This document shows positions 1-11,368 of a stretch of 64,000 nt of DNA, piece after piece; position 1 is the first letter of the stretch; every line of letters starts with the position of its first letter. The notes under the pieces were generated by a model that worked only from the letters and a program-made list of their open reading frames with translations, was not told where the DNA came from and searched no databases. The DNA comes from Rhizobium album. GTDB lineage: Bacteria > Pseudomonadota > Alphaproteobacteria > Rhizobiales > Rhizobiaceae. The position numbers and the translations under genes are program-made. Where the stretch lies: contig NZ_QFBC01000007.1 of NCBI RefSeq assembly GCF_003122325.1, forward strand, positions 124,001 to 188,000. The letters run 5' to 3'.

Positions 1-360
1 AAGGATCGAGCCGATGACGTTGACGCGCATCATCCGCTCCAGGCGTTCGGCGCTCATCTCGTCGACACGCTGCGACAGGTCGATGACGCCGGCATTGTTG
101 ACGAGGCCGTCGATGCGGCCGAAGTGCTTGTCGACGGCGACAAACATCGCATCGATATCGGCGGCAACGCCGACATCGCCCCGGACCGCGACCGCCTCAC
201 CGCCTGCCGCCCGGATTTCCGCCACGACCGCGTCGGCAGCCGCCTGGTTCGAGACGTAGTTGACGGCAACGGCCCAGCCTTTTTGCGCCGCAAGCACGCA
301 CACCGCCGCTCCGATGCCGCGGCTGCCGCCGGTGACGAGAAGAACCGGTTTGTCACTCAT
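1..360 (-). CDS. SDR family oxidoreductase, 3' end cut by the window edge
   Basis: The gene starts with ATG at 360 and runs off the left edge, leaving 120 residues of a short-chain dehydrogenase/reductase. A Rossmann glycine motif TGGSRGIG lies at residues 10-17 and the NNAG motif at 88-91, both diagnostic of classical NAD(P)-dependent SDRs. The catalytic Ser-Tyr-Lys lie beyond the edge. Its start overlaps the stop of the upstream secreted-protein gene (ATGA), so the two are probably translationally coupled. It is the last visible gene of the mdh-suc run. The substrate cannot be told from sequence; the family and reading frame are secure. Confidence 0.9.
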   Translation of the reverse strand, partial: MSDKPVLLVTGGSRGIGAAVCVLAAQKGWAVAVNYVSNQAAADAVVAEIRAAGGEAVAVRGDVGVAADIDAMFVAVDKHFGRIDGLVNNAGVIDLSQRVDEMSAERLERMMRVNVIGSIL

Positions 361-887
361 TGGATACATCCCCCATATGTCAGCACGTCCCATGGAGCGA
401 CATTCGCCTTGCCGGCCTCCCACAGCGACGATTCGCGCATCGCCGGGCCGAGGCCAGGCAGCATCAGCTTCTCCGCCGCCTCACCGCCTTCCGTCTTCAG
501 ATTGGCGATCTCGCCCTTGGCGTCGATGCCGTAGACCGGCCCCTGCCAGACAGTGCAGGCTTCCAGCTCTTCGCCGGTGGTATCGCCTTCCGGGCAATTG
601 AACATCAGAATGGCGTTGGACCGTTCCGGATCTTCAGACAGCAGCACGAATCCCTGCATTTCGACCGACGAGGATTTGATCTTGACGTTGAAACGATTGC
701 TGGCGGCAGCCGCTTCTGAGCCTAGTGGTGTGAAACGCAATTCGTAGGCGGCATCACGATCCTGATAGACGGCATTGGCCTGCTTGCAGGCAGCCGATAA
801 GGCCGGCTGTGCCATCAGCAGCACGAAGCCGGCAGCGATAGAAGGGCAAAGGGCGGAAACCGACAGGCGGGAAACGAACGCATTCAT
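357..887 (-). CDS. hypothetical secreted protein
   Basis: This 176-residue protein has an N-terminal hydrophobic signal sequence of about 32 residues (ending near PALSA) followed by a small soluble domain with conserved-looking cysteines (Cys near 34, 119 and 132, and one close to the C-terminus). I do not recognise a named family. Its start codon overlaps the stop of the DUF4241 gene upstream (ATGA), and its own stop overlaps the SDR start, so three genes form a tightly coupled tail behind sucB. An exported or periplasmic location is inferred from the leader only; no function can be assigned. Confidence 0.75.
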   Translation of the reverse strand: MNAFVSRLSVSALCPSIAAGFVLLMAQPALSAACKQANAVYQDRDAAYELRFTPLGSEAAAASNRFNVKIKSSSVEMQGFVLLSEDPERSNAILMFNCPEGDTTGEELEACTVWQGPVYGIDAKGEIANLKTEGGEAAEKLMLPGLGPAMRESSLWEAGKANVAPWDVLTYGGCIQ

Positions 888-1630
888 GGGTTTGCCGGCT
901 CCCTGTTTCCATCCGCATTCTCGATCACGAAAAAGTCGGTCATCAGCACCAGCGGCCGGCCGCTCGCCGCGAGCCCCCAGAACGTCGGGTAATAACCGTC
1001 GCCCCAGCCGCTGGTAAACACGGCCACGTTGCCACGCTTGCCTTCGATCGGCCGGTGAATGACGGAAGCGGTGGCGCTGTCGATATCGGCGGCCAGGACA
1101 TGGTCGTAATAATTGACGTCGTCGTTGTGCCGGGTCTTCATCTCGATTTCGAGGCGCTGCTGCATCAGGGCAGGCGTATCGGCATCCATGAAGGAACCGG
1201 TGCCGGCATCGACGCCGTATCCGAAGAACAGGTCGCCCTTCAATTCTCCGAGCTTCTGGCCGGCAACGGTCGCGAGCCCCCAGCGCTCCGGCCTGCCTTC
1301 GCCGAAGCGGACGACGGCGGCGGCGACGCGACCCTGCGCCTCATAGACGGTCACCGGAAAATCTCCCGGCGGCACCGTGCGCTCGAACGGCGCCCTTTCC
1401 GGCTGCACCAGCGGATCGGTCGCGACGATGCGGCCGGATTGCAATTCGAGTTTACCGAGATGGAGGACCTTGATGCTCCGCCGGGCAAGCTCCGCCTCGT
1501 CGAGATTGACGAGGTCGAAGTTGCGGCCGATGCGATGCACATCCCAATCGGCCGCCATGGCGGAAACCGGCCCCTGCAAGGCAGCGGCGCAAACCAATGC
1601 CCCGACCGCTTTTCCAAGCCGGCTTCCCAT
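884..1630 (-). CDS. DUF4241 domain-containing secreted protein
   Basis: This 248-residue protein has a signal peptide of about 26 residues (cleavage near AMA-A). The mature part carries features I associate with DUF4241: a PVTVYEAQGRVAAA strand, a GVDAGTGSFMD segment and the C-terminal SGWGDGYYPTFWG segment. The family has no established biochemical role. The gene begins 11 bases after the sucB stop, with a GGGAG ribosome-binding site lying in that gap, so it is probably cotranscribed with the 2-oxoglutarate dehydrogenase genes. No catalytic motif is evident. The family assignment is from memory of motifs rather than a search. Confidence 0.7.
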   Translation of the reverse strand: MGSRLGKAVGALVCAAALQGPVSAMAADWDVHRIGRNFDLVNLDEAELARRSIKVLHLGKLELQSGRIVATDPLVQPERAPFERTVPPGDFPVTVYEAQGRVAAAVVRFGEGRPERWGLATVAGQKLGELKGDLFFGYGVDAGTGSFMDADTPALMQQRLEIEMKTRHNDDVNYYDHVLAADIDSATASVIHRPIEGKRGNVAVFTSGWGDGYYPTFWGLAASGRPLVLMTDFFVIENADGNREPANP

Positions 1631-1641
1631 GACCGGTCTCC

Positions 1642-2868
1642 CTAGAGATCGAGAACCAGACGTTCCGGATCTTCCAGGCTTTCCTTGACGCGGACGAGGA
1701 AGGTCACGGCTTCCTTGCCGTCGACGATGCGGTGATCGTAGGACAGCGCCAGATACATCATCGGACGGATGACGATCTGACCGCCGACGACGACCGGGCG
1801 ATCCTGGATCTTGTGCATGCCGAGAATGCCCGACTGCGGCGCATTGAGGATCGGCGAAGACATCAGCGAACCGTAGACGCCACCGTTGGAGATGGTGAAC
1901 GTGCCGCCCTGCATGTCGGCCATCGACAGCTGGCCGTCACGGGCGGCCTTGCCGAGGCGGCCGATCTCCTTCTCGATGCCGGCGATCGACAGCTGGTCGG
2001 CGTCGCGGACGATCGGCACGACAAGACCCTTGTCGGTGCCGACGGCAACGCCGATGTGGCAGTAGTTCTTGTAGATGATGTCGGTACCGTCGATCTCGGC
2101 ATTCACCGCCGGCAGTTCCTTCAGGGCATGCGTCACCGCCTTGGTAAAGAAGCCCATGAAGCCGAGCTTGACGCCGTGCTTCTTCTCGAAAATGTCCTTG
2201 TAGCGGTTGCGCAGGTCCATGACCGCGCTCATGTCCACCTCGTTGTAGGTGGTCAGCATGGCGGCGGTGTTCTGGGCGTCCTTGAGGCGCTTTGCGATCG
2301 TCTGGCGCAGGCGGGTCATCTTGACGCGCTCTTCACGCGGCGCGTCTTCGACCGCCGACGGCGCGCGGGCGGCAACCTTGACCGGCTCGGCCGCCTGGGC
2401 CGTGGTGGCCGGGCCCTTGGCGATGGCGGCGATGACATCGCCCTTCAGCACCTGGCCGCGCTTGCCGGAGCCGTCGACATCGCCGGCAGCGATATTGTTC
2501 TCGGCCAGAAGCTTGGCGGCGGCCGGAGCCGGCGGCATGGCGGCAGCGGCAGCAGCCGGAGCGGCAACCGGGATGGCGGCAGCAACGGCCGGTTCAGCCT
2601 TGGCCGCAGCGGCAACGGCAGCACCGGCACCACCTGCGGCGATCTGGCCGAGCAGTGCGCCGAGACCGACCGTTTCACCCGCCTGGGCAACGATTTCGGC
2701 CAGCGTGCCGGCAGCCGGCGACGGAACTTCGATGGTGACCTTGTCGGTTTCCAGCTCGAGCAGCGGCTCGTCGGCCTTGACGACATCTCCGACTTTCTTG
2801 AACCAGGTGCCGACAGTTGCCTCGCTGACGGATTCGCCGAGGGTTGGGACGCGGATTTCAGTAGCCAT
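1642..2868 (-). CDS. sucB: dihydrolipoyllysine-residue succinyltransferase (E2 of 2-oxoglutarate dehydrogenase)
   Basis: This is the E2 core of the 2-oxoglutarate dehydrogenase complex, transferring the succinyl group from lipoamide to CoA. The 408 residues read as one lipoyl domain (1-75) with the lipoylated Lys at about 43 in ETDKVTIEV, an Ala/Pro-rich linker (about 77-115), a peripheral subunit-binding domain (about 118-150) and the catalytic acyltransferase domain (about 180-408) with the active-site DHRIVDG near 378. The length is normal for the family. It follows sucA by 81 bases on the same strand. The E3 gene lpdA is not in the window and may lie just beyond the left edge. Confidence 0.98.
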   Translation of the reverse strand: MATEIRVPTLGESVSEATVGTWFKKVGDVVKADEPLLELETDKVTIEVPSPAAGTLAEIVAQAGETVGLGALLGQIAAGGAGAAVAAAAKAEPAVAAAIPVAAPAAAAAAMPPAPAAAKLLAENNIAAGDVDGSGKRGQVLKGDVIAAIAKGPATTAQAAEPVKVAARAPSAVEDAPREERVKMTRLRQTIAKRLKDAQNTAAMLTTYNEVDMSAVMDLRNRYKDIFEKKHGVKLGFMGFFTKAVTHALKELPAVNAEIDGTDIIYKNYCHIGVAVGTDKGLVVPIVRDADQLSIAGIEKEIGRLGKAARDGQLSMADMQGGTFTISNGGVYGSLMSSPILNAPQSGILGMHKIQDRPVVVGGQIVIRPMMYLALSYDHRIVDGKEAVTFLVRVKESLEDPERLVLDL

Positions 2869-2949
2869 TGTTCAAATCCTGATGGGTGACTTGTTCTTGT
2901 TGAGCGGCGAAGGCGAGCGGGAGAACGGGGCGGCCGCCCCGATGCGTCC

Positions 2950-5934
2950 TCAGCCGCCGAGCGCGTCTTCGAGGAAGGCGGCAAGCTGCGACAGATGTTT
3001 CGACATCAGGCCGGTTGCCGGTGAAGCGGCGGCCGGACGGCCAGTGTAGCGAACACGCTGGTACTTGGCATCGATATGCGCCAGCACCCATTCCAGGTAC
3101 GGATCGATGAACGACCAGCCACCCATGTTCTTCGGCTCTTCCTGGCACCAGACCATTTCGGCGTTCTTGAAACGCGAAAGTTCGTTGATGAGCGCCTTGG
3201 CCGGGAACGGATAGAGCTGTTCGATACGCAGGAGGTAGACGTCGTCGATGCCGCGCTTTTCGCGCTCTTCCAGGAGGTCGTAATAGACCTTGCCCGAACA
3301 CATGACGACGCGGCGGATCTTGGCATCCTTCTGCAGCTTGATCGGGCCGTCCTTGATCACTTCTGCGTCGTCCCACAGCAGGCGGTGGAACGAGGATTCG
3401 CCAGCCATCTCGGCAAGGCTCGACACGGCGCGCTTGTGGCGCAGCAGAGACTTCGGCGTCATGATGATCAGCGGCTTGCGGAAGTCGCGCTTCATCTGCC
3501 GGCGCAGGATGTGGAAATAGTTCGCCGGCGTCGTGACGTTGGCGACCTGCATGTTGTCTTCGGCGCACATCTGCAGCCAGCGCTCCAGGCGAGCCGACGA
3601 GTGCTCCGGACCCTGGCCTTCATAGCCGTGCGGCAGCAGGCAGACGAGGCCGGACATGCGCAGCCACTTGCGTTCGCCAGACGAGATGAACTGGTCGAAG
3701 ACCACCTGCGCACCGTTGGCGAAGTCGCCGAACTGGGCTTCCCAGAGCGTCAGCGCGCCCGGACGGGCCAGCGAGTAGCCGTATTCGAAGCCGAGAACCG
3801 CCTCTTCCGACAGCATCGAGTTGATCGCCTCGTAACGTCCCTGGGTCGGGGAGAGGTTGGCGAGCGGGATGTAGCGTTCTTCTGTTTCCTGATCGTAGAG
3901 CACCGAGTGGCGTTGCGAGAAGGTGCCGCGCTCGACGTCCTGGCCGGACAGGCGGATCTTCGTGCCTTCGACGCAAAGCGAACCGAGCGCCAGCGCCTCG
4001 GCCATCGCCCAGTCGATGCCTTCGCCCGTCTGGATCATGTTGGCGCGGTTTTCCATGAAGCGCTGGATGGTGCGATGCGCCTGGAAGCCCGCCGGGATCT
4101 CGGAGATCTTGCGGCCGATATCCTTCAGCGTCTTCATCGGCACAGCGGTCTTGCCGCGGCGCTGCTCGTCGGCATTGTCGGCCGTGCGCAGGCCCGACCA
4201 GAGGCCGTCGAGCCAGTCGGCCTTGTTCGGCTTGTAGGACTGGCCAGCCTCGAATTCCTGCTCCAGATGGGCGCGCCAGTCGGCCTTCATCTTTTCGAAT
4301 TCGCCTTCGCTGATCAGCCCTTCGGCGATCAGCCGCTCGCCGTAGAGCTGCACGACCGTCTTGTGAGCGCGGATCACCTTGTACATCTTCGGCTGCGTGA
4401 AGGACGGCTCGTCGCCTTCGTTGTGGCCGAAGCGGCGATAGCAGAACATGTCGACGACGACAGGCTTGTGGAACTTCATGCGGAATTCGGTGGCAACCTT
4501 GGCGGCATAGACCACCGCTTCCGGATCGTCGCCGTTGACGTGGAAGATCGGCGCCTCGATCATCTTGGCAACGTCGGACGGATAAGGCGACGACCGCGAG
4601 AAGGCCGGGTTGGTGGTAAAACCGATCTGGTTGTTGATGATGACGTGCATCGTGCCGGCAACGCGGTGACCGCGCAGGCCGGACAAGCCGAGGATTTCGG
4701 CGACGACGCCCTGGCCGGCAAAAGCCGCATCGCCGTGCAGCAGGAGCGGCAGCACCTTCGAGCGCTCCTTGAGCGGAATGATGTCGCCTTCGAACACCTT
4801 GGCGCGCTGGTCCTGCTTGGCGCGGGCCTTGCCCATCACCACCGGATTGACGATTTCGAGGTGCGAGGGGTTGGCCGTCAGTGACAGGTGCACCTTGTTG
4901 CCGTCGAACTCGCGGTCGGAGGAGGCGCCGAGGTGATACTTGACGTCACCGGACCCTTCGACGTCATCAGGCTTGAAGGATCCGCCCTTGAACTCGTGGA
5001 ACACGGCGCGGTGCGGCTTGCCCATGACGTTGGTCAAGACGTTGAGGCGGCCGCGATGGGCCATGCCGAGCACGACTTCTTCCAGGCCATCCTGGCCACC
5101 GCGCTTGAGGATCTGCTCCAGCGCCGGGATCAGCGCTTCGCCGCCGTCGAGGCCGAAGCGCTTGGTGCCCTTGTACTTGACGTCGATGAACTGCTCGAAA
5201 CCTTCAGCCTCGATCAGCTTGGAAAGGATGGCCTTCTTGCCTTCGGGGGTGAAGGCGACACCCTTGTCCGGACCCTCGATGCGCTCCTGGATCCAGGACT
5301 TCTCTTCCGGGTTGGAGATATGCATGAATTCGACACCGAGCGTGGAACAATAGGTCCGTTCCAGGATGTCGAGCATCTCGCGAATGGTCGCGTATTCGAG
5401 GCCAAGCACGTTGTCGATGAAGATCTTGCGGTCGTAGTCGGCTTCGGTGAAACCGTAGGCGGACGGCGACAATTCATTATAGTCGTCGACCGGTGCGGCA
5501 AGGCCGAGCGGATCGAGTTGCGCATGCAGGTGGCCGCGCATGCGGAAGGCGCGGATCATCATGATGGCGCGGACGCTGTCGCGCGTCGCCTGGTGCACCT
5601 CGGCATCGCTGGCCGGCTTGCCAGCGGCCTCGGCCTTGGCTTTCACCTTGGTCTCGATCGCCTTTTCGATGATGCCCCAGTTGCCGTCGAGCGCCGAGAC
5701 CAGATCGCCGGAGGCGGCGATCGGCCAGTTCTTGCGCTGCCAGGAGGCACCCTTGGCCGCCTTCGTCGCGTCGGACGGATTGTCGTCCAGCGCCTTGAAG
5801 AAAGAGCGCCACTGCTCGTCGACCGACGAGGGATCTTCCTCGTAGCGCGCATACAACTGCTCGATATAGGCAGCGTTGGCGCCGTCGAGAAACGACGTGA
5901 TCTGGAACTGCTCGTTCGCTTCTTGTCTTGCCAT
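2950..5934 (-). CDS. sucA: 2-oxoglutarate dehydrogenase E1 component
   Basis: SucA is the thiamine-diphosphate-dependent E1 that decarboxylates 2-oxoglutarate and succinylates the E2 lipoyl group. The 994-residue length matches alphaproteobacterial E1o. An N-terminal segment with the YIEQLYARYEEDP motif (residues 21-33, used for E2 contact) is followed by the ThDP core with GMAHRGRLNVL and the GDAAF segment that precedes the ThDP/Mg region. It lies 161 bases downstream of sucD and 81 bases upstream of sucB, on the same strand as mdh-sucCD. No unusual features were seen. Confidence 0.98.
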   Translation of the reverse strand: MARQEANEQFQITSFLDGANAAYIEQLYARYEEDPSSVDEQWRSFFKALDDNPSDATKAAKGASWQRKNWPIAASGDLVSALDGNWGIIEKAIETKVKAKAEAAGKPASDAEVHQATRDSVRAIMMIRAFRMRGHLHAQLDPLGLAAPVDDYNELSPSAYGFTEADYDRKIFIDNVLGLEYATIREMLDILERTYCSTLGVEFMHISNPEEKSWIQERIEGPDKGVAFTPEGKKAILSKLIEAEGFEQFIDVKYKGTKRFGLDGGEALIPALEQILKRGGQDGLEEVVLGMAHRGRLNVLTNVMGKPHRAVFHEFKGGSFKPDDVEGSGDVKYHLGASSDREFDGNKVHLSLTANPSHLEIVNPVVMGKARAKQDQRAKVFEGDIIPLKERSKVLPLLLHGDAAFAGQGVVAEILGLSGLRGHRVAGTMHVIINNQIGFTTNPAFSRSSPYPSDVAKMIEAPIFHVNGDDPEAVVYAAKVATEFRMKFHKPVVVDMFCYRRFGHNEGDEPSFTQPKMYKVIRAHKTVVQLYGERLIAEGLISEGEFEKMKADWRAHLEQEFEAGQSYKPNKADWLDGLWSGLRTADNADEQRRGKTAVPMKTLKDIGRKISEIPAGFQAHRTIQRFMENRANMIQTGEGIDWAMAEALALGSLCVEGTKIRLSGQDVERGTFSQRHSVLYDQETEERYIPLANLSPTQGRYEAINSMLSEEAVLGFEYGYSLARPGALTLWEAQFGDFANGAQVVFDQFISSGERKWLRMSGLVCLLPHGYEGQGPEHSSARLERWLQMCAEDNMQVANVTTPANYFHILRRQMKRDFRKPLIIMTPKSLLRHKRAVSSLAEMAGESSFHRLLWDDAEVIKDGPIKLQKDAKIRRVVMCSGKVYYDLLEEREKRGIDDVYLLRIEQLYPFPAKALINELSRFKNAEMVWCQEEPKNMGGWSFIDPYLEWVLAHIDAKYQRVRYTGRPAAASPATGLMSKHLSQLAAFLEDALGG

Positions 5935-6095
5935 GGTGTTTTGCGGACGCTTCCGCCCGCCTCCCGACTTAAATGAATGTGCCGGTCATAAAACCGGCTG
6001 CCGCATTTCCACCTGCCGCCTGTCCGCGGCACATCCGCCATGCTTGAGAACCGGGCGGGCGCGGATGCGACGATCCGCCCGGTCCTTATGTCGGT

Positions 6096-6998
6096 TCAGC
6101 CCTTCAGGACTTCAACCAGTGTCTTGCCGAGGCGTGCCGGCGACGGCGAAACCTTGATGCCGGCCGCTTCCATGGCAGCGATCTTCGATTCCGCATCGCC
6201 CTTGCCGCCGGAAACGACAGCGCCGGCGTGGCCCATGGTACGACCCTTCGGCGCCGTACGGCCGGCGATAAAGCCGGCCATCGGCTTCTTGCGACCCTTC
6301 TTGGCTTCGTCGATCAGGAACTGGGCTGCATCTTCTTCCGCCGAACCACCGATTTCACCGATCATGATGATCGAGGTCGTGGCATCGTCGGCAAGGAACA
6401 TCTCGAGCACGTCGATGAACTCGGTGCCCTTGACCGGGTCGCCGCCGATGCCGACAGCCGTGGTCTGGCCGAGGCCTTCGTTCGAGGTCTGGAACACCGC
6501 TTCATAGGTCAGCGTGCCGGAGCGCGAGACGATGCCGACCGAACCCTTGCGGAAGATCGAGCCTGGCATGATGCCGATCTTGCATTCTTCCGGCGTCAGG
6601 ATGCCTGGGCAGTTGGGGCCGAGCAGGCGCGACTTCGACTTGTCGAGCCTGGCCTTGACCCGCACCATGTCCATGACCGGGATGCCTTCGGTGATGCAGG
6701 TGATGAACGGGATCTCGGCGTCGATCGCCTCGATGATCGCATCGGCCGCACCGGCCGGCGGAACGTAGATCACCGACGCATCGGCGCCGGTCTTTTCGCG
6801 GCCTTCGGCAACGGTTGCGAAGATCGGCAGGGTTTCACCCTTCGAGCCGGTCCAGCTTTCGCCACCCTTCTTCGGATGGATGCCGCCAACCATCTGCGTG
6901 CCGTAATAGGCAAGCGCCTGCTCGGTATGGAACGTACCGGTCTTGCCGGTCAGGCCCTGAACCAGGACCTTGGTATTCTTGTTGACGAGAATCGACAT
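6096..6998 (-). CDS. sucD: succinyl-CoA synthetase alpha subunit (ADP-forming)
   Basis: SucD carries the CoA-binding Rossmann domain and the phosphorylated histidine of succinyl-CoA ligase. In this 300-residue protein the CoA-binding [10 protein letters not shown] lies at residues 15-24, the GPNCPGI segment sits mid-protein, and the catalytic histidine is in [10 protein letters not shown] near residue 257. It follows sucC by 18 bases and precedes sucA by 161 bases, so it belongs to the mdh-sucCDAB transcription unit. Length and motifs are normal. Confidence 0.98.
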   Translation of the reverse strand: MSILVNKNTKVLVQGLTGKTGTFHTEQALAYYGTQMVGGIHPKKGGESWTGSKGETLPIFATVAEGREKTGADASVIYVPPAGAADAIIEAIDAEIPFITCITEGIPVMDMVRVKARLDKSKSRLLGPNCPGILTPEECKIGIMPGSIFRKGSVGIVSRSGTLTYEAVFQTSNEGLGQTTAVGIGGDPVKGTEFIDVLEMFLADDATTSIIMIGEIGGSAEEDAAQFLIDEAKKGRKKPMAGFIAGRTAPKGRTMGHAGAVVSGGKGDAESKIAAMEAAGIKVSPSPARLGKTLVEVLKG

Positions 6999-7016
6999 GG
7001 GTAAAGGTCCTTCAGA

Positions 7017-8210
<1,194 letters not shown>

Positions 8211-8241
8211 GCGGATAATCCCTGATTGACGGCCGAAGCGC

Positions 8242-9333
<1,092 letters not shown>

Positions 9334-9342
9334 TTATATTGC

Positions 9343-9370
9343 AAAATTCTTACGTAAACGTAAGAATTTT
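9343..9370. promoter_or_regulatory. perfect 28-bp palindrome between zapE and mdh
   Basis: The sequence AAAATTCTTACGT is followed by AA and then its exact reverse complement, giving 13-bp arms with a 2-base centre. It lies 14 bases beyond the zapE stop and 139 bases upstream of the mdh start. A second, shorter inverted repeat (TTTGAC-N8-GTCAAA, 9369-9388) abuts it. It could be a regulator-binding site for the mdh-suc operon, or act in RNA as a weak AT-rich terminator of zapE since TTTT ends the stem. No regulator can be named from sequence. Confidence 0.5.
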
Positions 9371-9383
9371 TGACACAAAACCG

Positions 9384-10544
9384 TCAAACTGAATTGTGTT
9401 TTTCGCGATGCAGGGCGAGGTAATCGGCGCTGCGCATCTCGAACAGGCGCGAAATCGTGCGGTCGAATTCGAACCCTTCCGTGCCGCGCTTTTCCGTCAG
9501 CAGCGTCTCCGGCATCGCATCGGCAGAGGCGAACAGGCGCACGGCATGATCGTAGAGTGTGTCGATCAGGATGATGAAGCGTTTGGTTTCGTTGCGCTTT
9601 TCCGGGCCGAGATGCGGGATGTGATCGAGGAAGACGACATCGAAGCGATCGGCGATCGCCAGATAGTCTGAGGCTCCCAGCGGCTTTTCGCAAAGATCGG
9701 CAAACGAAAACCGGGCGACACGGCCGGCCGCCTGCGGCACCTTGATCGCCCGGCCCTTCATGTCGATGTCGAGGGGGGCGACCTTGTGGCCGTTGATCGC
9801 CGCACTCCAGGCCTTGTCCATCGCCTCGGTGGCCTCGGTATCGACCGGCGCCATGTAGACCGGCAGCCCGTCGAGCTTTTCCATCCGGTAGTCGGTCGGC
9901 GAATCGAGCGTGACGACATCGACATGTTTTTTCAGCAGGCCGACGAAGGGCAGAAACAGGCCCCGGTTCAGGCCATCCCGGTAAAGATTGTCCGGCTCGA
10001 CGTTCGACGTGGCGACCAGCACGCAACCGCGCGAAAAAAGCTCGCCGAACAGGCGCGCCAAAATCATCGCGTCGGCAATGTCCGTCACGGTGAATTCGTC
10101 GAAGCAGAGCAGTTCCGCCTCCTCGAACAGCGCTTCGGCAACCGGCGGCACCGGATCTGCCTGTTTGGTCTCACCGTTCTTCAGCTTCTGGCGATGCGCA
10201 TGGATGCGGTTGTGGACGTCGGCCATGAATTCATGGAAATGCGCCCGGCGCTTGCGGGAGACCGGCGCCATCTCGAAGAACATGTCCATGAGCATGGTCT
10301 TGCCGCGGCCGACACTGCCGTGGATGTAGAGGCCATGCACCGGTTCCTCGCGCTTCTTCTTGGCGAAAAGCCAGCCGAGCGCGCTGGACTTCGCCGCCGG
10401 CCGCCGCCCCTTGAGCGCTGAAAGAACCTTGTCGAGCCGGGCGGCGACATCCATCTGCGCCTTGTCGGCCTGCAGCGTTCCCGAAGACGTCAAGGATTTC
10501 AGCCGTTCGCTGACGCTCAGCGAATAGTCTGGCATGGGCTTCAT
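9384..10544 (-). CDS. zapE: cell division protein ZapE (AFG1-like ATPase)
   Basis: ZapE/AFG1-family AAA ATPases associate with the Z-ring or with membrane protein quality control. The Walker A motif reads GSVGRGKT and is followed by MLMDMFFE; the Walker B region is LLCFDEFTVTDIAD. The ATG at 10544 (MKPMPDYS) gives 386 residues. The 17-codon longer frame would start inside the terminator of the upstream lipoprotein gene, so it was rejected. It lies between that lipoprotein gene and mdh on the minus strand, with independent transcription likely. The family call is firm; the cellular role is inherited from homologues. Confidence 0.95.
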   Translation of the reverse strand: MKPMPDYSLSVSERLKSLTSSGTLQADKAQMDVAARLDKVLSALKGRRPAAKSSALGWLFAKKKREEPVHGLYIHGSVGRGKTMLMDMFFEMAPVSRKRRAHFHEFMADVHNRIHAHRQKLKNGETKQADPVPPVAEALFEEAELLCFDEFTVTDIADAMILARLFGELFSRGCVLVATSNVEPDNLYRDGLNRGLFLPFVGLLKKHVDVVTLDSPTDYRMEKLDGLPVYMAPVDTEATEAMDKAWSAAINGHKVAPLDIDMKGRAIKVPQAAGRVARFSFADLCEKPLGASDYLAIADRFDVVFLDHIPHLGPEKRNETKRFIILIDTLYDHAVRLFASADAMPETLLTEKRGTEGFEFDRTISRLFEMRSADYLALHREKHNSV

Positions 10545-10559
10545 AAAGGGGGTCCACTC

Positions 10560-10588
10560 AAGAAAAAAGGCCGGCGAGAGCCGGCCTT
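10560..10588 (-). terminator. rho-independent terminator of the Omp19-like gene
   Basis: Read on the minus strand, a perfect 9-bp stem (AAGGCCGGC/GCCGGCCTT) with a TCTC loop is followed by a run of T residues. It begins 7 bases after the stop of the lipoprotein gene, exactly where its transcript should end, and lies between it and zapE. Confidence 0.88.
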
Positions 10589-10594
10589 GAGACA

Positions 10595-11122
10595 TTATCG
10601 GCTGAGGCTGATGGGCTGGCCGGAATTCGTCGTTCCGTCAAAGCGCGTATCCGCTGTCTTGTAGAGGCGGCCGAGCGGATTGCCGCTGCGGTCCTTCAGC
10701 ATGACCTGCTTGCCGTCGACTTCCCACGAGCCCATGGTCGTCAACTCGCCGGAGCAGCCACGGGTGCCGCCGCGCGAGCCGCTGCCGAGGTTGGTGAGCG
10801 TCAGGAACATGTCGCAGGTCACGCCCGAGGTGTTGACCTTCCAGTTGCCGACCATGCCTTCCTTCTTGACGTCGAGCGCGGTCGCCGCCATCGCATCGCT
10901 CGTCTGGGCGCTGACATCCGTCGGCAGGGTGGTCGGCTTTTCGGGAAACTGTGACGCGCCTGTCGTCGGATCAGGCAACTGGCTGGTCTGCACGCCCTGC
11001 ACCGGCTGCGCCTCCAGCGGCGTCACCTGGCGGGTGGGGCTCAAATCGCTATAGGTGGTGCGCTGGCATCCGGCCAGCGAAAGAACCACCGCCAAGCCCA
11101 CCGCCGCATGTTTCAACTGCAT
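10595..11122 (-). CDS. omp19: outer membrane lipoprotein, AprI/Inh family (Omp19-like)
   Basis: The 175-residue protein has a lipoprotein signal with a lipobox ending LAGC near residue 19, a Thr/Gln/Pro-rich tether, and a C-terminal domain of about 90 residues resembling the AprI/Inh metalloprotease-inhibitor fold. Its end ([12 protein letters not shown], then [16 protein letters not shown]) closely resembles Brucella Omp19, which I recall as ending QAVTLSR. Of two tandem ATGs (11125, 11122), the second has the better spacing from AGGAG. A strong terminator follows. Omp19 is reported to inhibit proteases; that role here is inference. Confidence 0.85.
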   Translation of the reverse strand: MQLKHAAVGLAVVLSLAGCQRTTYSDLSPTRQVTPLEAQPVQGVQTSQLPDPTTGASQFPEKPTTLPTDVSAQTSDAMAATALDVKKEGMVGNWKVNTSGVTCDMFLTLTNLGSGSRGGTRGCSGELTTMGSWEVDGKQVMLKDRSGNPLGRLYKTADTRFDGTTNSGQPISLSR

Positions 11123-11368
11123 CATGACACTCCTGATCGTCCGCTCGCCCGGGAGGATGGGGCGCAATCAAGGCGGAATTATCGTGAAACACCCTGCATA
11201 ATCAAGTCTTGCAACGGATGTTTGCCGCAAACCCCTCGATTTAGGGTATTCTATCGCCCGCATCACACACAAAGCGCGTCGCCATCTTTCAGATTCGCTC
11301 TCACGCTTTCGCTCTTTGTTTTCCCCTGCCGTTTTCGCAGGCCGCCACATAGTTTTGCGCGATATGTT

